This document shows, one piece after another, positions 25,057-33,765 of a DNA stretch of 64,000 bases. The DNA lies in contig NZ_CP018846.1 in the NCBI RefSeq assembly GCF_002025705.1, forward strand, positions 4,641,501-4,705,500. Direction: 5' to 3'. The notes under the pieces are model-generated. The model was given only the letters and a program-made list of their open reading frames with translations, searched no databases and was not told the origin of the DNA. Origin of the DNA: Pseudomonas putida (lineage in GTDB: Bacteria > Pseudomonadota > Gammaproteobacteria > Pseudomonadales > Pseudomonadaceae). Every line of letters begins with the position of its first letter. The first letter of the stretch is position 1. The translations under genes and the position numbers were made by a program.

Positions 25057-26526
25057 TCAGCCTACGCGGTAGTTAGGGGCTTCTTTGGTGATTTGCACAT
25101 CATGCACGTGGGACTCGGCCATGCCGGCACCGGTGATGCGTACAAATTCCGGCTTGGTGCGCATCTCTTCGATGGTTGCGCTGCCGGTGTAGCCCATGGA
25201 CGAACGCAGGCCGCCCATCAGCTGGTGGATGATCGCGGCCAGGGCGCCTTTGTAAGGAACGCGGCCTTCGATGCCTTCCGGTACCAGCTTCTCGGCGCCG
25301 GCCGAGGAGTCCTGGAAGTAACGGTCGGACGAGCCTTGCGCCTGTGCCATGGCACCCAGCGAGCCCATGCCGCGGTAGGCCTTGTAGGAACGGCCCTGGA
25401 ACAGCTCGACTTCGCCCGGTGCTTCTTCGGTACCGGCGAACATCGAACCCATCATCACGCAGGAGGCGCCGGCAACGATGGCCTTGGACAGGTCACCCGA
25501 GAAACGGATGCCGCCGTCGGCGATCAGTGGCACGCCAGTGCCTTCCAGTGCAGCGGCGACGTTGGCGATGGCGCTGATCTGTGGCACGCCGACACCTGCA
25601 ACGATACGGGTGGTGCAGATCGAGCCTGGGCCGATACCGACCTTGACGGCGTCGGCGCCGGCTTCAGCCAGGGCCTTGGCCGCGGCGCCAGTAGCGATGT
25701 TGCCACCGATCACCTGCACTTGCGGGTAGGTTTCTTTCACCCAGCGAACGCGGTCGATAACACCTTTGGAGTGACCGTGAGCGGTGTCGACCACAACCAC
25801 GTCAACGCCGGCAGCAACCAGTGCGGCAACGCGCTCGCCAGTGTCCTTGCCGGTGCCGACCGCAGCGCCGACGCGCAGGCGACCCTGGTCGTCCTTGCTG
25901 GCCAGCGGGTAGGCCTTGGCCTTTTCGATGTCCTTGACGGTCATCATGCCCTTGAGGTTGAACTTGTCGTCGACGATCAGGACTTTTTCCAGACGGTGCT
26001 TGTGCAGCAGCTCGCGGACTTCGTTCTTGTCGGCGCCTTCACGGACGGTGACCAGACGCTCTTTCGGCGTCATCACGTCGCGGACCTTGGCGTCCAGACG
26101 GGTTTCGAAGCGTACGTCACGGGAAGTGACGATGCCGACCAGGTCGCCGTTCGCCAGTACCGGAACGCCAGAGATGTTGTTCAGGCGGGTCAGGTCGAAC
26201 AGGTCACGCACGGTGGCGTCAGCCTCGATGGTGATCGGGTCCTTGACCACGCCAGCCTCGAACTTCTTGACCTTGCGTACTTCGCCGGCCTGCTGTTCGA
26301 TGGTCATGTTCTTGTGGATGATGCCGATGCCGCCTTCCTGGGCCATGGCGATGGCCAGGCGCGCTTCGGTCACGGTATCCATGGCAGCGGAAACCAGCGG
26401 AATGTTCAGCTCGATGCCACGAGTCAAACGGGTCTTGAGACTGACTTCATTGGGCAGTACCTCGGAGTAGCCAGGTACAAGGAGGATATCGTCGAAGGTC
26501 AGGGCTTCTTGGCTGATACGCAGCAT
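25057..26526 (-). CDS. guaB: IMP dehydrogenase
   Basis: A 489-residue enzyme that oxidises IMP to XMP with NAD, the first step committed to GMP. The TIM-barrel start is ALTFDDILLVPGYSEV. A CBS-domain pair occupies about residues 92-205 (PITIEADATVRDLFDL, IVTSRDVRFETR). The catalytic cysteine lies in GIGPGSICTTRIVAGVG. The flap has YRGMGSLGAM and the end has AGMAESHVHDVQI. The start is ATG 26526, where the family alignment begins (MLRISQEALTF), with GGGAG 9 bases upstream. Longer openings upstream cross the promoter at 26564-26592 and are rejected. It is co-transcribed with guaA. Confidence 0.97.
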   Translation of the reverse strand: MLRISQEALTFDDILLVPGYSEVLPNEVSLKTRLTRGIELNIPLVSAAMDTVTEARLAIAMAQEGGIGIIHKNMTIEQQAGEVRKVKKFEAGVVKDPITIEADATVRDLFDLTRLNNISGVPVLANGDLVGIVTSRDVRFETRLDAKVRDVMTPKERLVTVREGADKNEVRELLHKHRLEKVLIVDDKFNLKGMMTVKDIEKAKAYPLASKDDQGRLRVGAAVGTGKDTGERVAALVAAGVDVVVVDTAHGHSKGVIDRVRWVKETYPQVQVIGGNIATGAAAKALAEAGADAVKVGIGPGSICTTRIVAGVGVPQISAIANVAAALEGTGVPLIADGGIRFSGDLSKAIVAGASCVMMGSMFAGTEEAPGEVELFQGRSYKAYRGMGSLGAMAQAQGSSDRYFQDSSAGAEKLVPEGIEGRVPYKGALAAIIHQLMGGLRSSMGYTGSATIEEMRTKPEFVRITGAGMAESHVHDVQITKEAPNYRVG

Positions 26527-26563
26527 CGCGGGGGCTCCCGGGCGGGAAAAATGGAAGCGCGCC

Positions 26564-26592
26564 ATTATACTCATCCACGGCGCGCCGCTCAA
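26564..26592 (-). promoter_or_regulatory. Sigma-70-type promoter of guaBA
   Basis: On the minus strand TTGAGC (26587-26592) and TATAAT (26564-26569) are separated by exactly 17 bases. The start of transcription would fall near 26557, giving a leader of about 30 bases before the guaB ATG. The -10 is a perfect match, which is rare in this G+C-rich DNA. Confidence 0.8.
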
Positions 26593-26612
26593 TGCAAAAT
26601 AAGGGCCTTCGG

Positions 26613-27170
26613 TCAGCCTTGTGGCAGTTTTACCTGCACCACTGCCACTGGCTGGTCGAGCCAGTCGGCGAAGCTGTCGAGAAAGGCCTGGGTAAACCCG
26701 GCCTCGCCCCAGTTGTTGAAGATGAACCCCAGGTTGGAAAAGGCACATGGCTGCAGATAAATGAAGCCATTGATGTCGTCTTCATGGCCGCACAGCGGGC
26801 AGGTGAAGTTGTCGCTCACCGCCGGCATCCACTCTTCCAGGCTTTCGAACAGCGGCTCGCCCACCTCGCGCCGGCACTCCGGGCAACCGGCTTCCTCGAG
26901 GAAGCCCTCGGTCGGGGTATAGATGCAGCGCTTGAGCATCACTTCCAGGCCATTGGCCTGTTCGCCAAACGGCAGCTTATCCGGGTGCAGGGCGACCTTG
27001 CGCGCCCCCTCGGCCAGGGCATGGCCCATGCGGTTGCCGGTGCGCCCGCAGGTGGTCAGTTGTTCTTCGACGATCTTCTCGCGCACCAGCCAGCGCAGGA
27101 TGGCCCGCGAACGGGCCTCATGCGAGGGCACGGTGGACAGCTTGGGGACGATGATGCTCTGGGTGTTCAT
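26613..27170 (-). CDS. Conserved hypothetical zinc-ribbon protein
   Basis: About 185 residues. Two cysteine pairs in the second half (GCPECRRE and FTCPLCGHEDD) suggest a zinc ribbon. Other visible parts are SRAILRWLVREKIVEEQLT, TGNRMGHALAEGARKVA and the C-terminal FNNWGEAGFTQAFLDSFADW. There is no signal peptide or membrane helix. In Pseudomonas annotations the family is sometimes called a sugar ABC transporter ATPase, but I see no Walker motifs, so that label looks wrong. The start is ATG 27170 (MNTQSII); a TTG-initiated extension exists upstream. It lies upstream of guaB on the same strand, and the guaB promoter lies between the two genes. Function unknown. Confidence 0.78.
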   Translation of the reverse strand: MNTQSIIVPKLSTVPSHEARSRAILRWLVREKIVEEQLTTCGRTGNRMGHALAEGARKVALHPDKLPFGEQANGLEVMLKRCIYTPTEGFLEEAGCPECRREVGEPLFESLEEWMPAVSDNFTCPLCGHEDDINGFIYLQPCAFSNLGFIFNNWGEAGFTQAFLDSFADWLDQPVAVVQVKLPQG

Positions 27171-27215
27171 GAACGAAGCGGCCTGCGGACTGCGGTAATC
27201 CTGCAATTCTACCGC

Positions 27216-27971
27216 TCAGCCGCTCAGGTAGCGACCGATCAGCGCCAGGCCGCTGGCCAACACCAGCCAGGTGACCAGGCGCACGAAGGCTTCGCGGGAC
27301 AGTTTCAGGGTCAGCCGGCGACCGGCCCAGAGGCCAATGAACATCACCGGCAACAGACAGACAGCGAGCAGCATCAGGCTGGTGTCGGCATATACGCCAG
27401 CAATCAGGAACAACGACAGGCGCACGAGGGTGCTGCAGCTGATCAACGCGCTCTGGGTCGCACGCACCTGTTCCTTCACGTCGAGGCGTGCGCTCAGGTA
27501 GATGGCATAAAGGAAACCGCCGCTGCCAAACAAAGCGCCAAACAGCCCGCCAATCGTCCCCATCGGCACCGCCCAGAGGCCCGACAACCGGGCCGGCCGC
27601 ACCTTCACCGCCAGGCCATAGATCGCATAGGCGGTGACGAATAGGCCCATTAGCAGCAACAGCAGGTCGGACTTCAGGTGCAGCAGGAACACCACGCCCA
27701 GGGTGCAACCCACGGCCATGCACGGCAACAGGCGCAGCAGCTCGCCGCGCACCACGTCGCGACGTGACGGCAGCAGGTTGCCGAAGGCGGCGACGAAGTC
27801 CAGCAGCACCAGCAGCGGGATGATGCGTGACAGGGGCATGAAGTGGATCAGTATCGGGCCGGCCACCAGTGCGGTGCCGAAGCCGGCAATGCCGAAGACG
27901 ATGTAGGCAGCGCCGACACCGAGCAGGACGGGCAGCCAGTCAAGGCCGGAAAACGACAGCTGGGCGAGCAT
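27216..27971 (-). CDS. TauE/SafE (TSUP) family membrane permease
   Basis: A 251-residue integral membrane protein with about eight hydrophobic segments. The TSUP pattern is visible in two halves: AAYIVFGIAGFGTALVAGPI near the start and PMGTIGGLFGALFGSGGFLY in the middle. Members export sulfite, sulfoacetate or related anions, or import others; the substrate cannot be told here. ATG 27971 has AGGAA upstream and is preferred over a slightly longer start. The gene is divergent from the LysR regulator at 28069, separated by 97 bases, so that regulator probably controls it. Confidence 0.85.
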   Translation of the reverse strand: MLAQLSFSGLDWLPVLLGVGAAYIVFGIAGFGTALVAGPILIHFMPLSRIIPLLVLLDFVAAFGNLLPSRRDVVRGELLRLLPCMAVGCTLGVVFLLHLKSDLLLLLMGLFVTAYAIYGLAVKVRPARLSGLWAVPMGTIGGLFGALFGSGGFLYAIYLSARLDVKEQVRATQSALISCSTLVRLSLFLIAGVYADTSLMLLAVCLLPVMFIGLWAGRRLTLKLSREAFVRLVTWLVLASGLALIGRYLSG

Positions 27972-28068
27972 GGCAACAGTTCCTGGGAAGACAGGCAAAG
28001 GTTAGCCAGCCGTAAGCCATGCCGACTAATATGCCTTTAGCACCACACCCATCTCGAAAAGGCATGAC

Positions 28069-28947
28069 ATGACGTCGATCCGGCAGTTGCGTTACTTCGT
28101 GGAAATCGCCGAATGCGGCAGCTTCAGCGGTGCCGCCGAGCGGCTGTACATCGCCCAGTCGGCGCTGAGCCGACAGATCAAGGAGCTGGAGCAGCAACTG
28201 GGCACTCCACTGTTCGAGCGCACCGCGCGCCTGCCGCGCCTGACGCCGGCCGGCCAGACCTTCCTGGAACGTGCACGGCGCTTGCTGGCCGACCTGACGC
28301 AGGCTGAGCAGGTGACCCGCGACATTGGCGAAGGGCTGCAAGGCAGCCTGCGCCTGAACCACTCCAGCACGGTACCGCTGACCGGACCATTGCTGGCTCG
28401 GTTGGGCGATTACCTGCGGGGCAACCCAGGGATTGCACTGGAGATTGCCCAGCAATCGTCAGAGGCGCAGCTGGAGGATATCGCCGCAGGGCGGCTGGAT
28501 ATCGGCCTGTTGCGCTTGCCGGTGTTGCGCCAGCATGAAGGCGTGGTGCTGCATCAATTGTTCAGCGAGCCATTGTTGCTGGCGGTTGCCGCTGGCCATC
28601 CACTGGCTGACGCTGCTCAGGTGAAGCTTGAGCAGTTGCGTGAAGAGCGCTTTATTTCGATTCCGCACCGGGACCGTGGCGGGCTGAGCTACCTGTCGGC
28701 CTCGTTGTGCATGGCGGCGGGCTTTTTCCCTGGGGCGGCGCAGGTGCTGTCGCGCAAGACCACGCAGTTGCAGTTGATCCAGGCCGGGTTCGGGGTGGCG
28801 CTGTTGCCGGCGTGCATGAGGGACATTGCCCCGGCGTCGATCAGCTTCGTGGCATTGGAAGGGGCATGCGAAAGTACCGTGGCGCTGGCCTGCCGGCGCG
28901 ATGCGGGGCAGATGGTGCATCAGTTCGTGGCGGCGATGCAGGGTTGA
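28069..28947 (+). CDS. LysR-family transcriptional regulator
   Basis: A 292-residue LysR-type regulator. The N-terminal winged helix is typical: IRQLRYFVEIAECGSFSGAA, then LYIAQSALSRQIKELEQQLG and LTPAGQTFLERARRLL. The effector domain begins near residue 92 (GSLRLNHSSTVPLTGPLLAR) and includes LDIGLLRLPV, a usual ligand-pocket segment. It is divergent from the TauE/SafE permease, the classic arrangement for a regulator and its target. The effector is unknown. A class B repeat pair follows the gene. Confidence 0.92.
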   Translation: MTSIRQLRYFVEIAECGSFSGAAERLYIAQSALSRQIKELEQQLGTPLFERTARLPRLTPAGQTFLERARRLLADLTQAEQVTRDIGEGLQGSLRLNHSSTVPLTGPLLARLGDYLRGNPGIALEIAQQSSEAQLEDIAAGRLDIGLLRLPVLRQHEGVVLHQLFSEPLLLAVAAGHPLADAAQVKLEQLREERFISIPHRDRGGLSYLSASLCMAAGFFPGAAQVLSRKTTQLQLIQAGFGVALLPACMRDIAPASISFVALEGACESTVALACRRDAGQMVHQFVAAMQG

Positions 28948-29012
28948 TGGACCTCATCGACGGCAAGCCAACCCACAGTTACTGCGCTGAGCTGAGCCTA
29001 TGCGAGGTCATT

Positions 29013-29144
29013 TGTGGGAGCGGCCTTGTGGGAGCGGCCTTGCGTCGCGAAAGGACCGCAGAGCGGTCCCAGGGTTTCAGCTCCGCCACATAAATTGTCG
29101 GGGCCGCTTTGCGGCCCTTTCGCGACACAAGGCCGCTCCCACAA
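29013..29144. repeat. REP-like inverted pair, class B, with a duplicated tip
   Basis: Two facing class B units flank about 20 bases between the LysR gene and xseA. The left unit begins with GTGGGAGCGGCCTT repeated twice in tandem, a 15-base-step duplication. The cores read GCGTCGCGAAAGG and TTTCGCGACACAAGGCC. Confidence 0.9.
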
Positions 29145-29213
29145 GGTCCGCGACAAGTCTGACTACTGGGCCGGGACAGACAACCGGGGCCGATGTCCTT
29201 TATGATGCCCGCC

Positions 29214-30593
29214 ATGATCAGAGACCCCTTCGAACGACTCGGCCTGGACCGCGAGGTCCTCACCGTCAGCCAGCTCAACGGCCGCGCCCGCGTGCTGCTG
29301 GAAGACGTGTTCCGCAGCGTCTGGGTGGAAGGCGAGATATCCAACCTCGCCCGCCCGGCCTCCGGCCACATGTACTTCACCCTCAAGGACAGCGGCGCCC
29401 AGGTGCGCTGCGCGCTGTTCCGCCAAAACGCCACGCGGGTCCGCCAGGCCCTGCGTGATGGCCTCGCGGTGCGTGTGCGTGGCAAGGTCTCGCTGTTCGA
29501 GGGGCGTGGCGACTATCAGCTGATTCTCGACACGGTCGAGCCCGCCGGTGATGGCGCACTGCGCCTGGCCTTCGAGGCACTGAAGGAAAAGCTTGGCGCC
29601 GAAGGGCTGTTCAGCGCCGAGCGCAAGAAGCCGCTACCGGCCCATCCGCAACGCATCGGCATCATCACCTCCCCCACCGGCGCAGTGATTCGCGACATCA
29701 TCAGCGTGTTCGGCCGCCGCGCCCCGCAGGTAGAGCTGAACCTGATTCCCACTGCCGTGCAGGGCCGCGAGGCGATCAACCAGATTGTGCGCGCCTTGCA
29801 GCAGGCCGACCGGCTGGGCTTCGACGCGCTGATCCTGGCCCGCGGTGGTGGCTCGCTGGAAGACCTCTGGTGCTTCAACGAAGAAGCCGTTGCGCGTGCC
29901 GTGGCCGCCTGCGTGACGCCGATCGTCAGCGCAGTGGGCCACGAGACCGATGTATCGATCAGCGACTTCGTCGCCGACGTGCGCGCCCCTACGCCGTCGG
30001 CCGCCGCCGAACTGCTGGCCCCTGACAACAGCGGCCTGCAGCAGCGCCTCGACGGCCTGCAACGGCGCCTGCTGCTGCGCATGCAGAACCGCCTGACCCA
30101 CGACCGCCTGCGCCTGGAGTCGCTGACCCGGCGCCTGCGCCACCCCGGCGAGCGCCTGCGCCAGCAGGCGCAACGCCTGGACGACCTGGACATGCGCCTG
30201 CGCCGCGCGTTCATGCTCAACCTCAATCAGCGCCGCGAGCGCCTCGCTCGGCTGGATACACGCTTGGCGGCGCAGCACCCGGGGCGCACGCTGAAACTGC
30301 TGGAGCAGCGCCTGGACAGCCTCGCCGAGCGCCTGCCACGGGCCATGCGTGAAGTGCTCAAAGACCGCCGCCAGCGCTTCCAGGCGCAACTTCAGACACT
30401 GCAAGTGGTCAGCCCGCTGGCGACCCTGGCTCGTGGCTACAGCATCCTCCTCGACGAGCATGGCCAGGCCATTCGCAGCGCCGAGCAGACCCGCAATGGC
30501 CAGCGCCTGACTGCCCGCCTGAACCAAGGCGAGCTGCAGGTACGCGTGGAAGACAATCACCTGACCCCGGTCACCCTCTCTTTACTGGACTGA
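29214..30593 (+). CDS. xseA: Exodeoxyribonuclease VII large subunit
   Basis: A 459-residue catalytic subunit of exonuclease VII, which degrades single-stranded DNA with the small subunit XseB (not in this window). The N-terminal OB fold is visible (VSQLNGRARVLLEDVF, VWVEGEISNLARPASGH, FRQNATRVRQ). The catalytic domain has RIGIITSPTGAVIRDII, ILARGGGSLEDLWCFNEE and SAVGHETDVSISDFVAD. A long arginine-rich coiled coil follows, and the end has PLATLARGYSIL. ATG 29214 matches the P. aeruginosa start as I recall it; the ribosome-binding site is weak and ATG 29202 is possible. The M23 peptidase gene starts 3 bases after its stop. Confidence 0.95.
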   Translation: MIRDPFERLGLDREVLTVSQLNGRARVLLEDVFRSVWVEGEISNLARPASGHMYFTLKDSGAQVRCALFRQNATRVRQALRDGLAVRVRGKVSLFEGRGDYQLILDTVEPAGDGALRLAFEALKEKLGAEGLFSAERKKPLPAHPQRIGIITSPTGAVIRDIISVFGRRAPQVELNLIPTAVQGREAINQIVRALQQADRLGFDALILARGGGSLEDLWCFNEEAVARAVAACVTPIVSAVGHETDVSISDFVADVRAPTPSAAAELLAPDNSGLQQRLDGLQRRLLLRMQNRLTHDRLRLESLTRRLRHPGERLRQQAQRLDDLDMRLRRAFMLNLNQRRERLARLDTRLAAQHPGRTLKLLEQRLDSLAERLPRAMREVLKDRRQRFQAQLQTLQVVSPLATLARGYSILLDEHGQAIRSAEQTRNGQRLTARLNQGELQVRVEDNHLTPVTLSLLD

Positions 30594-30596
30594 CAC

Positions 30597-31424
30597 ATGC
30601 CCCGCCTGCTCGCGCACCTGCTCGCCCTCTCCCTCATGCTGCTGGCCGCAGGCGCCCAGGCCAGCTACATCACCCGCACCCTGAACAAACCTGTACCGGG
30701 TGGTGTGGCGGTGGTCGACCTCGGCCCGGCAGCAACGGCGCCGAGCGCGCGCTTCGATGGCAAGCCGGTGCTGGTGGTCAAGGAGCAGGACAGCTGGCTG
30801 GCCATCGTCGGCATCCCGCTGACCCAGAAGCCTGGCACCGCCATGCTGACCCAGGGCGGCCGCACCCTGCCCTTCAGTGTCGGCAGCAAGAAGTACCCCG
30901 AACAGCACATCACCTTGAAGAACACCCGCCAGGTCAACCCGAACCCGGACGACCTCAAGCGCATTGACCGCGAGCTGGCCGAGCAGATCAAGGCGTATCG
31001 CAGCTTCAGCCCGGTATTGCCAAGCAACCTGATCCTCGACAAACCCGTCAACGGGCCGCTGTCGAGCAAATTCGGCGTGCGCCGCTTCTTCAATGGCGAG
31101 GAGCGCAACCCGCACGCCGGGCTGGACTTCGCCGTGCCGGCCGGCACGCCGATCAAGACCCCGGCCAACGGCAAGGTGATCCTGGTGGGTGATTACTTCT
31201 TCAACGGCCGCACGGTGTTCGTCGACCATGGCCAGGGCTTCATCAGCATGTTCTGCCACATGTCGAAGATCGACGTGCAGGTTGGCCAGCAACTGCGCCG
31301 CGGTGATGTGGTCGGGCGCGTGGGCTCGACCGGGCGGGCGACCGGGCCACACATGCACTGGAACGTCAGCCTGAACGATGCACGGGTCGATCCAGCTATC
31401 TTCATCGGCGCATTCCAGCCTTGA
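30597..31424 (+). CDS. M23-family (LytM) periplasmic metallopeptidase
   Basis: A 275-residue exported protein. The signal peptide is ALSLMLLAAGAQA. An N-terminal beta-rich domain is followed by the LytM domain, with zinc ligands visible in ERNPHAGLDFAVPAGTP (H-x3-D), the FVDHGQG turn and the GPHMHWNV HxH. All catalytic residues look intact, so it is likely a peptidoglycan DD-endopeptidase rather than an EnvC-like activator. It follows xseA with a 3-base gap and is probably co-transcribed with it. A class A REP pair follows. Confidence 0.92.
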   Translation: MPRLLAHLLALSLMLLAAGAQASYITRTLNKPVPGGVAVVDLGPAATAPSARFDGKPVLVVKEQDSWLAIVGIPLTQKPGTAMLTQGGRTLPFSVGSKKYPEQHITLKNTRQVNPNPDDLKRIDRELAEQIKAYRSFSPVLPSNLILDKPVNGPLSSKFGVRRFFNGEERNPHAGLDFAVPAGTPIKTPANGKVILVGDYFFNGRTVFVDHGQGFISMFCHMSKIDVQVGQQLRRGDVVGRVGSTGRATGPHMHWNVSLNDARVDPAIFIGAFQP

Positions 31425-31430
31425 GACCGT

Positions 31431-31534
31431 GGCGCCTGCTTCGCGGGTAAACCCGCTCCCACAAGGGCCAGTGCTGCCTTCAGGCCTGCACAAATCCCTG
31501 TGGGAGCGGGCTTGCCCGCGAAGAGGCCGGCACA
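31431..31534. repeat. REP inverted pair, class A
   Basis: Facing copies with TTCGCGGGTAAACCCGCTCC and GAGCGGGCTTGCCCGCGAAG lie just after the M23 peptidase gene. They probably mark the 3' end of the xseA-M23 transcript, before the leuA control region. Confidence 0.92.
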
Positions 31535-31703
31535 GCCGACACCACTTCCCCTCTGTTGCGCCATCGAAAAATACCGCGCAAGAATTCAAAGACCTGAAAT
31601 AGTTTTCAGCGATAAAATCTCGCCATCGAGCTTTTTTTAAGCATTCCTCTCAATTTTTTCCGAACACTTGCCATCCCCCACCTCACTGGTTAGGGTTGAG
31701 GGC

Positions 31704-31781
31704 ATGAAAACCTTCAGCACCCTCATCCTGCTCCGACAACATCGCAGCCTCTGCCTGGTCAGCGCCCGACTACCAGGCTGA
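31704..31781 (+). CDS. leuA leader peptide (25 codons)
   Basis: A short reading frame, too small for normal gene calling, lies 76 bases before leuA. A good ribosome-binding site (GGGTTGAGGG) precedes the ATG. The peptide contains LILL and SLCL, that is five leucines in a span of 12 residues, and ends in SARLPG. This is the arrangement of a leader peptide that senses leucyl-tRNA supply. No clear T-run terminator follows, so control may act on leuA translation rather than by classical attenuation. Sequence seen; the role is inferred. Confidence 0.7.
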   Translation: MKTFSTLILLRQHRSLCLVSARLPG

Positions 31782-31857
31782 TTCGCGTCGCCTCGCCTCT
31801 TCATCTCGTTATTGCTCGGCAGGCCCGATCTCGGCCGCACACAAAAGGATTGCTTCC

Positions 31858-33531
31858 ATGACCATGCTCAAAGACCCATCGAAGAAATACCGCGCTTTCC
31901 CGACCATCGACCTGCCTGACCGTACCTGGCCGTCGAAAACCATCACCGCCGCGCCGATCTGGTGCAGTTCCGACCTGCGTGATGGCAACCAGTCGCTGAT
32001 CGAGCCGATGGATTCGGAGAAGAAGCTGCGTTTCTGGAAGACCTTGGTGCAGGTTGGCGTGAAGGAAATCGAAGCCTCGTTCCCATCGGCCTCGCAGACC
32101 GACTTCGACTTCGTGCGCACCCTGATCGAAGACGGCCACATCCCGGATGACACCACCATCCAGGTGCTCACCCAGGCCCGTGAAGACCTGATCGCCCGTA
32201 CCTTCGAGTCGCTGCGCGGCGCGAAGAAGGCCATCGTTCACCTGTACAACGCCACCAGCCCGTCGTTCCGTCGCATCGTCTTCAATCAGGACAAGCAAGG
32301 CGTGAAGGACATCGCGGTGAACGCGGCCAAGCTGTTCGTCAAATATGCCGCCCAGCAGCCGGAAACCCAGTGGACCTTCCAGTACTCGCCAGAAACCTTC
32401 AGCGCCACCGAAATGGAATTCGCCAAGGAAGTCTGTGACGCGGTCATCGAGGTGTGGAACCCGACCCCCGAGCACAAGGTCATCCTCAACCTGCCGGCCA
32501 CCGTGGAAGTGTCCACGCCGAACATCTACGCCGACCAGATCGAGTGGTTCTGCCGCAACGTCAGCCGTCGCGACAGCGTGATCATCAGCCTGCACTGCCA
32601 CAACGACCGTGGCACCGGCATCGCGGCCACCGAACTGGGCCTGATGGCTGGCGCCGACCGTGCCGAAGGCTGCCTGTTCGGCAACGGCGAGCGCACCGGC
32701 AACGTCGACCTGGTGACCCTGGCCTTGAACCTCTACACCCAAGGCATCGACCCGCTGCTGGACTTCTCCGACATCGACGGCGTGCGCAAGGTGGTCGAAG
32801 AGTGCAACCAGTTGCCTGTGCACCCACGTCACCCGTACGTCGGCGACCTGGTCCACACCGCTTTCTCTGGCTCGCACCAGGACGCCATCCGCAAAGGCTT
32901 CGCCAAGCAGCAGGAAGGCGAGCTGTGGGAAGTGCCGTACCTGCCGATCGACCCGGCCGACATCGGCCGCAGCTACGAGGCGGTAATCCGCGTCAACAGC
33001 CAGTCGGGCAAAGGCGGCATCACCTACCTGCTCGAGCAGGAATACGGCATCAGCCTGCCACGCCGCATGCAGATCGAATTCAGCCAGGTGGTACAGGGTG
33101 AAACCGACCGCCTGGGCCTGGAAATGACCGCCCAGCAGATCTACAGCCTGCTGCACAAGGAATACCTCCAGGCCAACGCCCCGTATGCGCTGGTCAGCCA
33201 CCGCCTGCAGGAAGAAAACGGCCACAGCGCCGTGGAAGTGGAAGTCGCCGGTGAAGGCGAAACCACCCTGCACTGGCGCGGCAAGGGCAACGGCGCCCTG
33301 GAAGCCCTGGTAGCCGGCCTGCCGGTATCGGTCGAGATCATGGACTACAACGAGCACGCCATCGGTGCCGGCACCAATGCAAAAGCTGCAGCCTACATCG
33401 AGCTGCGTGTGGCCGGCGGCCGCCCGGTGCACGGCGTGGGTATCGACGAGAACATCACCACGGCCAGCTTCAAGGCACTGTTCAGCGCGCTGAACCGCTC
33501 GCTGAGCCAGCAGGAAGCCAAGGCGGCTTAA
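31858..33531 (+). CDS. leuA: 2-isopropylmalate synthase
   Basis: A 557-residue enzyme that condenses acetyl-CoA and 2-oxoisovalerate, the first step of leucine synthesis. The HMGL-like barrel has SSDLRDGNQSLIEPM near the start and the metal-binding histidines in ISLHCHNDRGTG. The C-terminal part has the leucine-sensing LeuA dimer domain (EVEVAGEGETTLHWRGKGNG, HAIGAGTNAKAAAYIELRV). The length fits the longer LeuA form of gamma-proteobacteria. The ATG at 31858 has AAGGA 9 bases upstream. A leader ORF lies before it and a terminator follows. Confidence 0.96.
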   Translation: MTMLKDPSKKYRAFPTIDLPDRTWPSKTITAAPIWCSSDLRDGNQSLIEPMDSEKKLRFWKTLVQVGVKEIEASFPSASQTDFDFVRTLIEDGHIPDDTTIQVLTQAREDLIARTFESLRGAKKAIVHLYNATSPSFRRIVFNQDKQGVKDIAVNAAKLFVKYAAQQPETQWTFQYSPETFSATEMEFAKEVCDAVIEVWNPTPEHKVILNLPATVEVSTPNIYADQIEWFCRNVSRRDSVIISLHCHNDRGTGIAATELGLMAGADRAEGCLFGNGERTGNVDLVTLALNLYTQGIDPLLDFSDIDGVRKVVEECNQLPVHPRHPYVGDLVHTAFSGSHQDAIRKGFAKQQEGELWEVPYLPIDPADIGRSYEAVIRVNSQSGKGGITYLLEQEYGISLPRRMQIEFSQVVQGETDRLGLEMTAQQIYSLLHKEYLQANAPYALVSHRLQEENGHSAVEVEVAGEGETTLHWRGKGNGALEALVAGLPVSVEIMDYNEHAIGAGTNAKAAAYIELRVAGGRPVHGVGIDENITTASFKALFSALNRSLSQQEAKAA

Positions 33532-33548
33532 GCGCTAAGCGATGAATG

Positions 33549-33580
33549 AAAGCCCGCATTACTTGATGCGGGCTTTTTTT
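33549..33580 (+). terminator. Rho-independent terminator of leuA
   Basis: The stem AAAGCCCGCAT / ATGCGGGCTTT with a 6-base loop runs straight into a tract of eight T residues, 18 bases after the leuA stop. A textbook structure. Confidence 0.93.
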
Positions 33581-33586
33581 TGCCTG

Positions 33587-33690
33587 TACTGGCCTCTTCG
33601 CGGGCAAGCCCGCTCCCACAGGTACTGCACAGTACTCAAAAGCTGTGTGGTCCCTGTGGGAGCGGGTTTACCCGCGAAAGGGCCGGCACA
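33587..33690. repeat. REP inverted pair, class A
   Basis: Facing class A copies (CTTCGCGGGCAAGCCCGCTC and GAGCGGGTTTACCCGCGAAA) lie directly after the leuA terminator and before the eda stop, between convergent genes. Confidence 0.92.
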
Positions 33691-33765
33691 GCCAATGTAC
33701 AAATTTCAGGCAAAAAAAAGGGGCGCCGACCAAGCACCCCATAAGCCGTAAAGCACACAACAGAT

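Noticed and set aside
28000..28068. A LysR T-N11-A box between the TauE/SafE permease and its LysR regulator
   Set aside because: Several weak T-N11-A matches exist, as expected by chance; none stands out as palindromic enough to report.
31617..31638. A terminator-like CTCG-ccat-CGAG stem followed by T residues before the leuA leader
   Set aside because: The stem is only 4 base pairs, too weak to call.
31801..33432. A 543-codon open frame opposite leuA
   Set aside because: Antisense shadow of leuA with no independent support.
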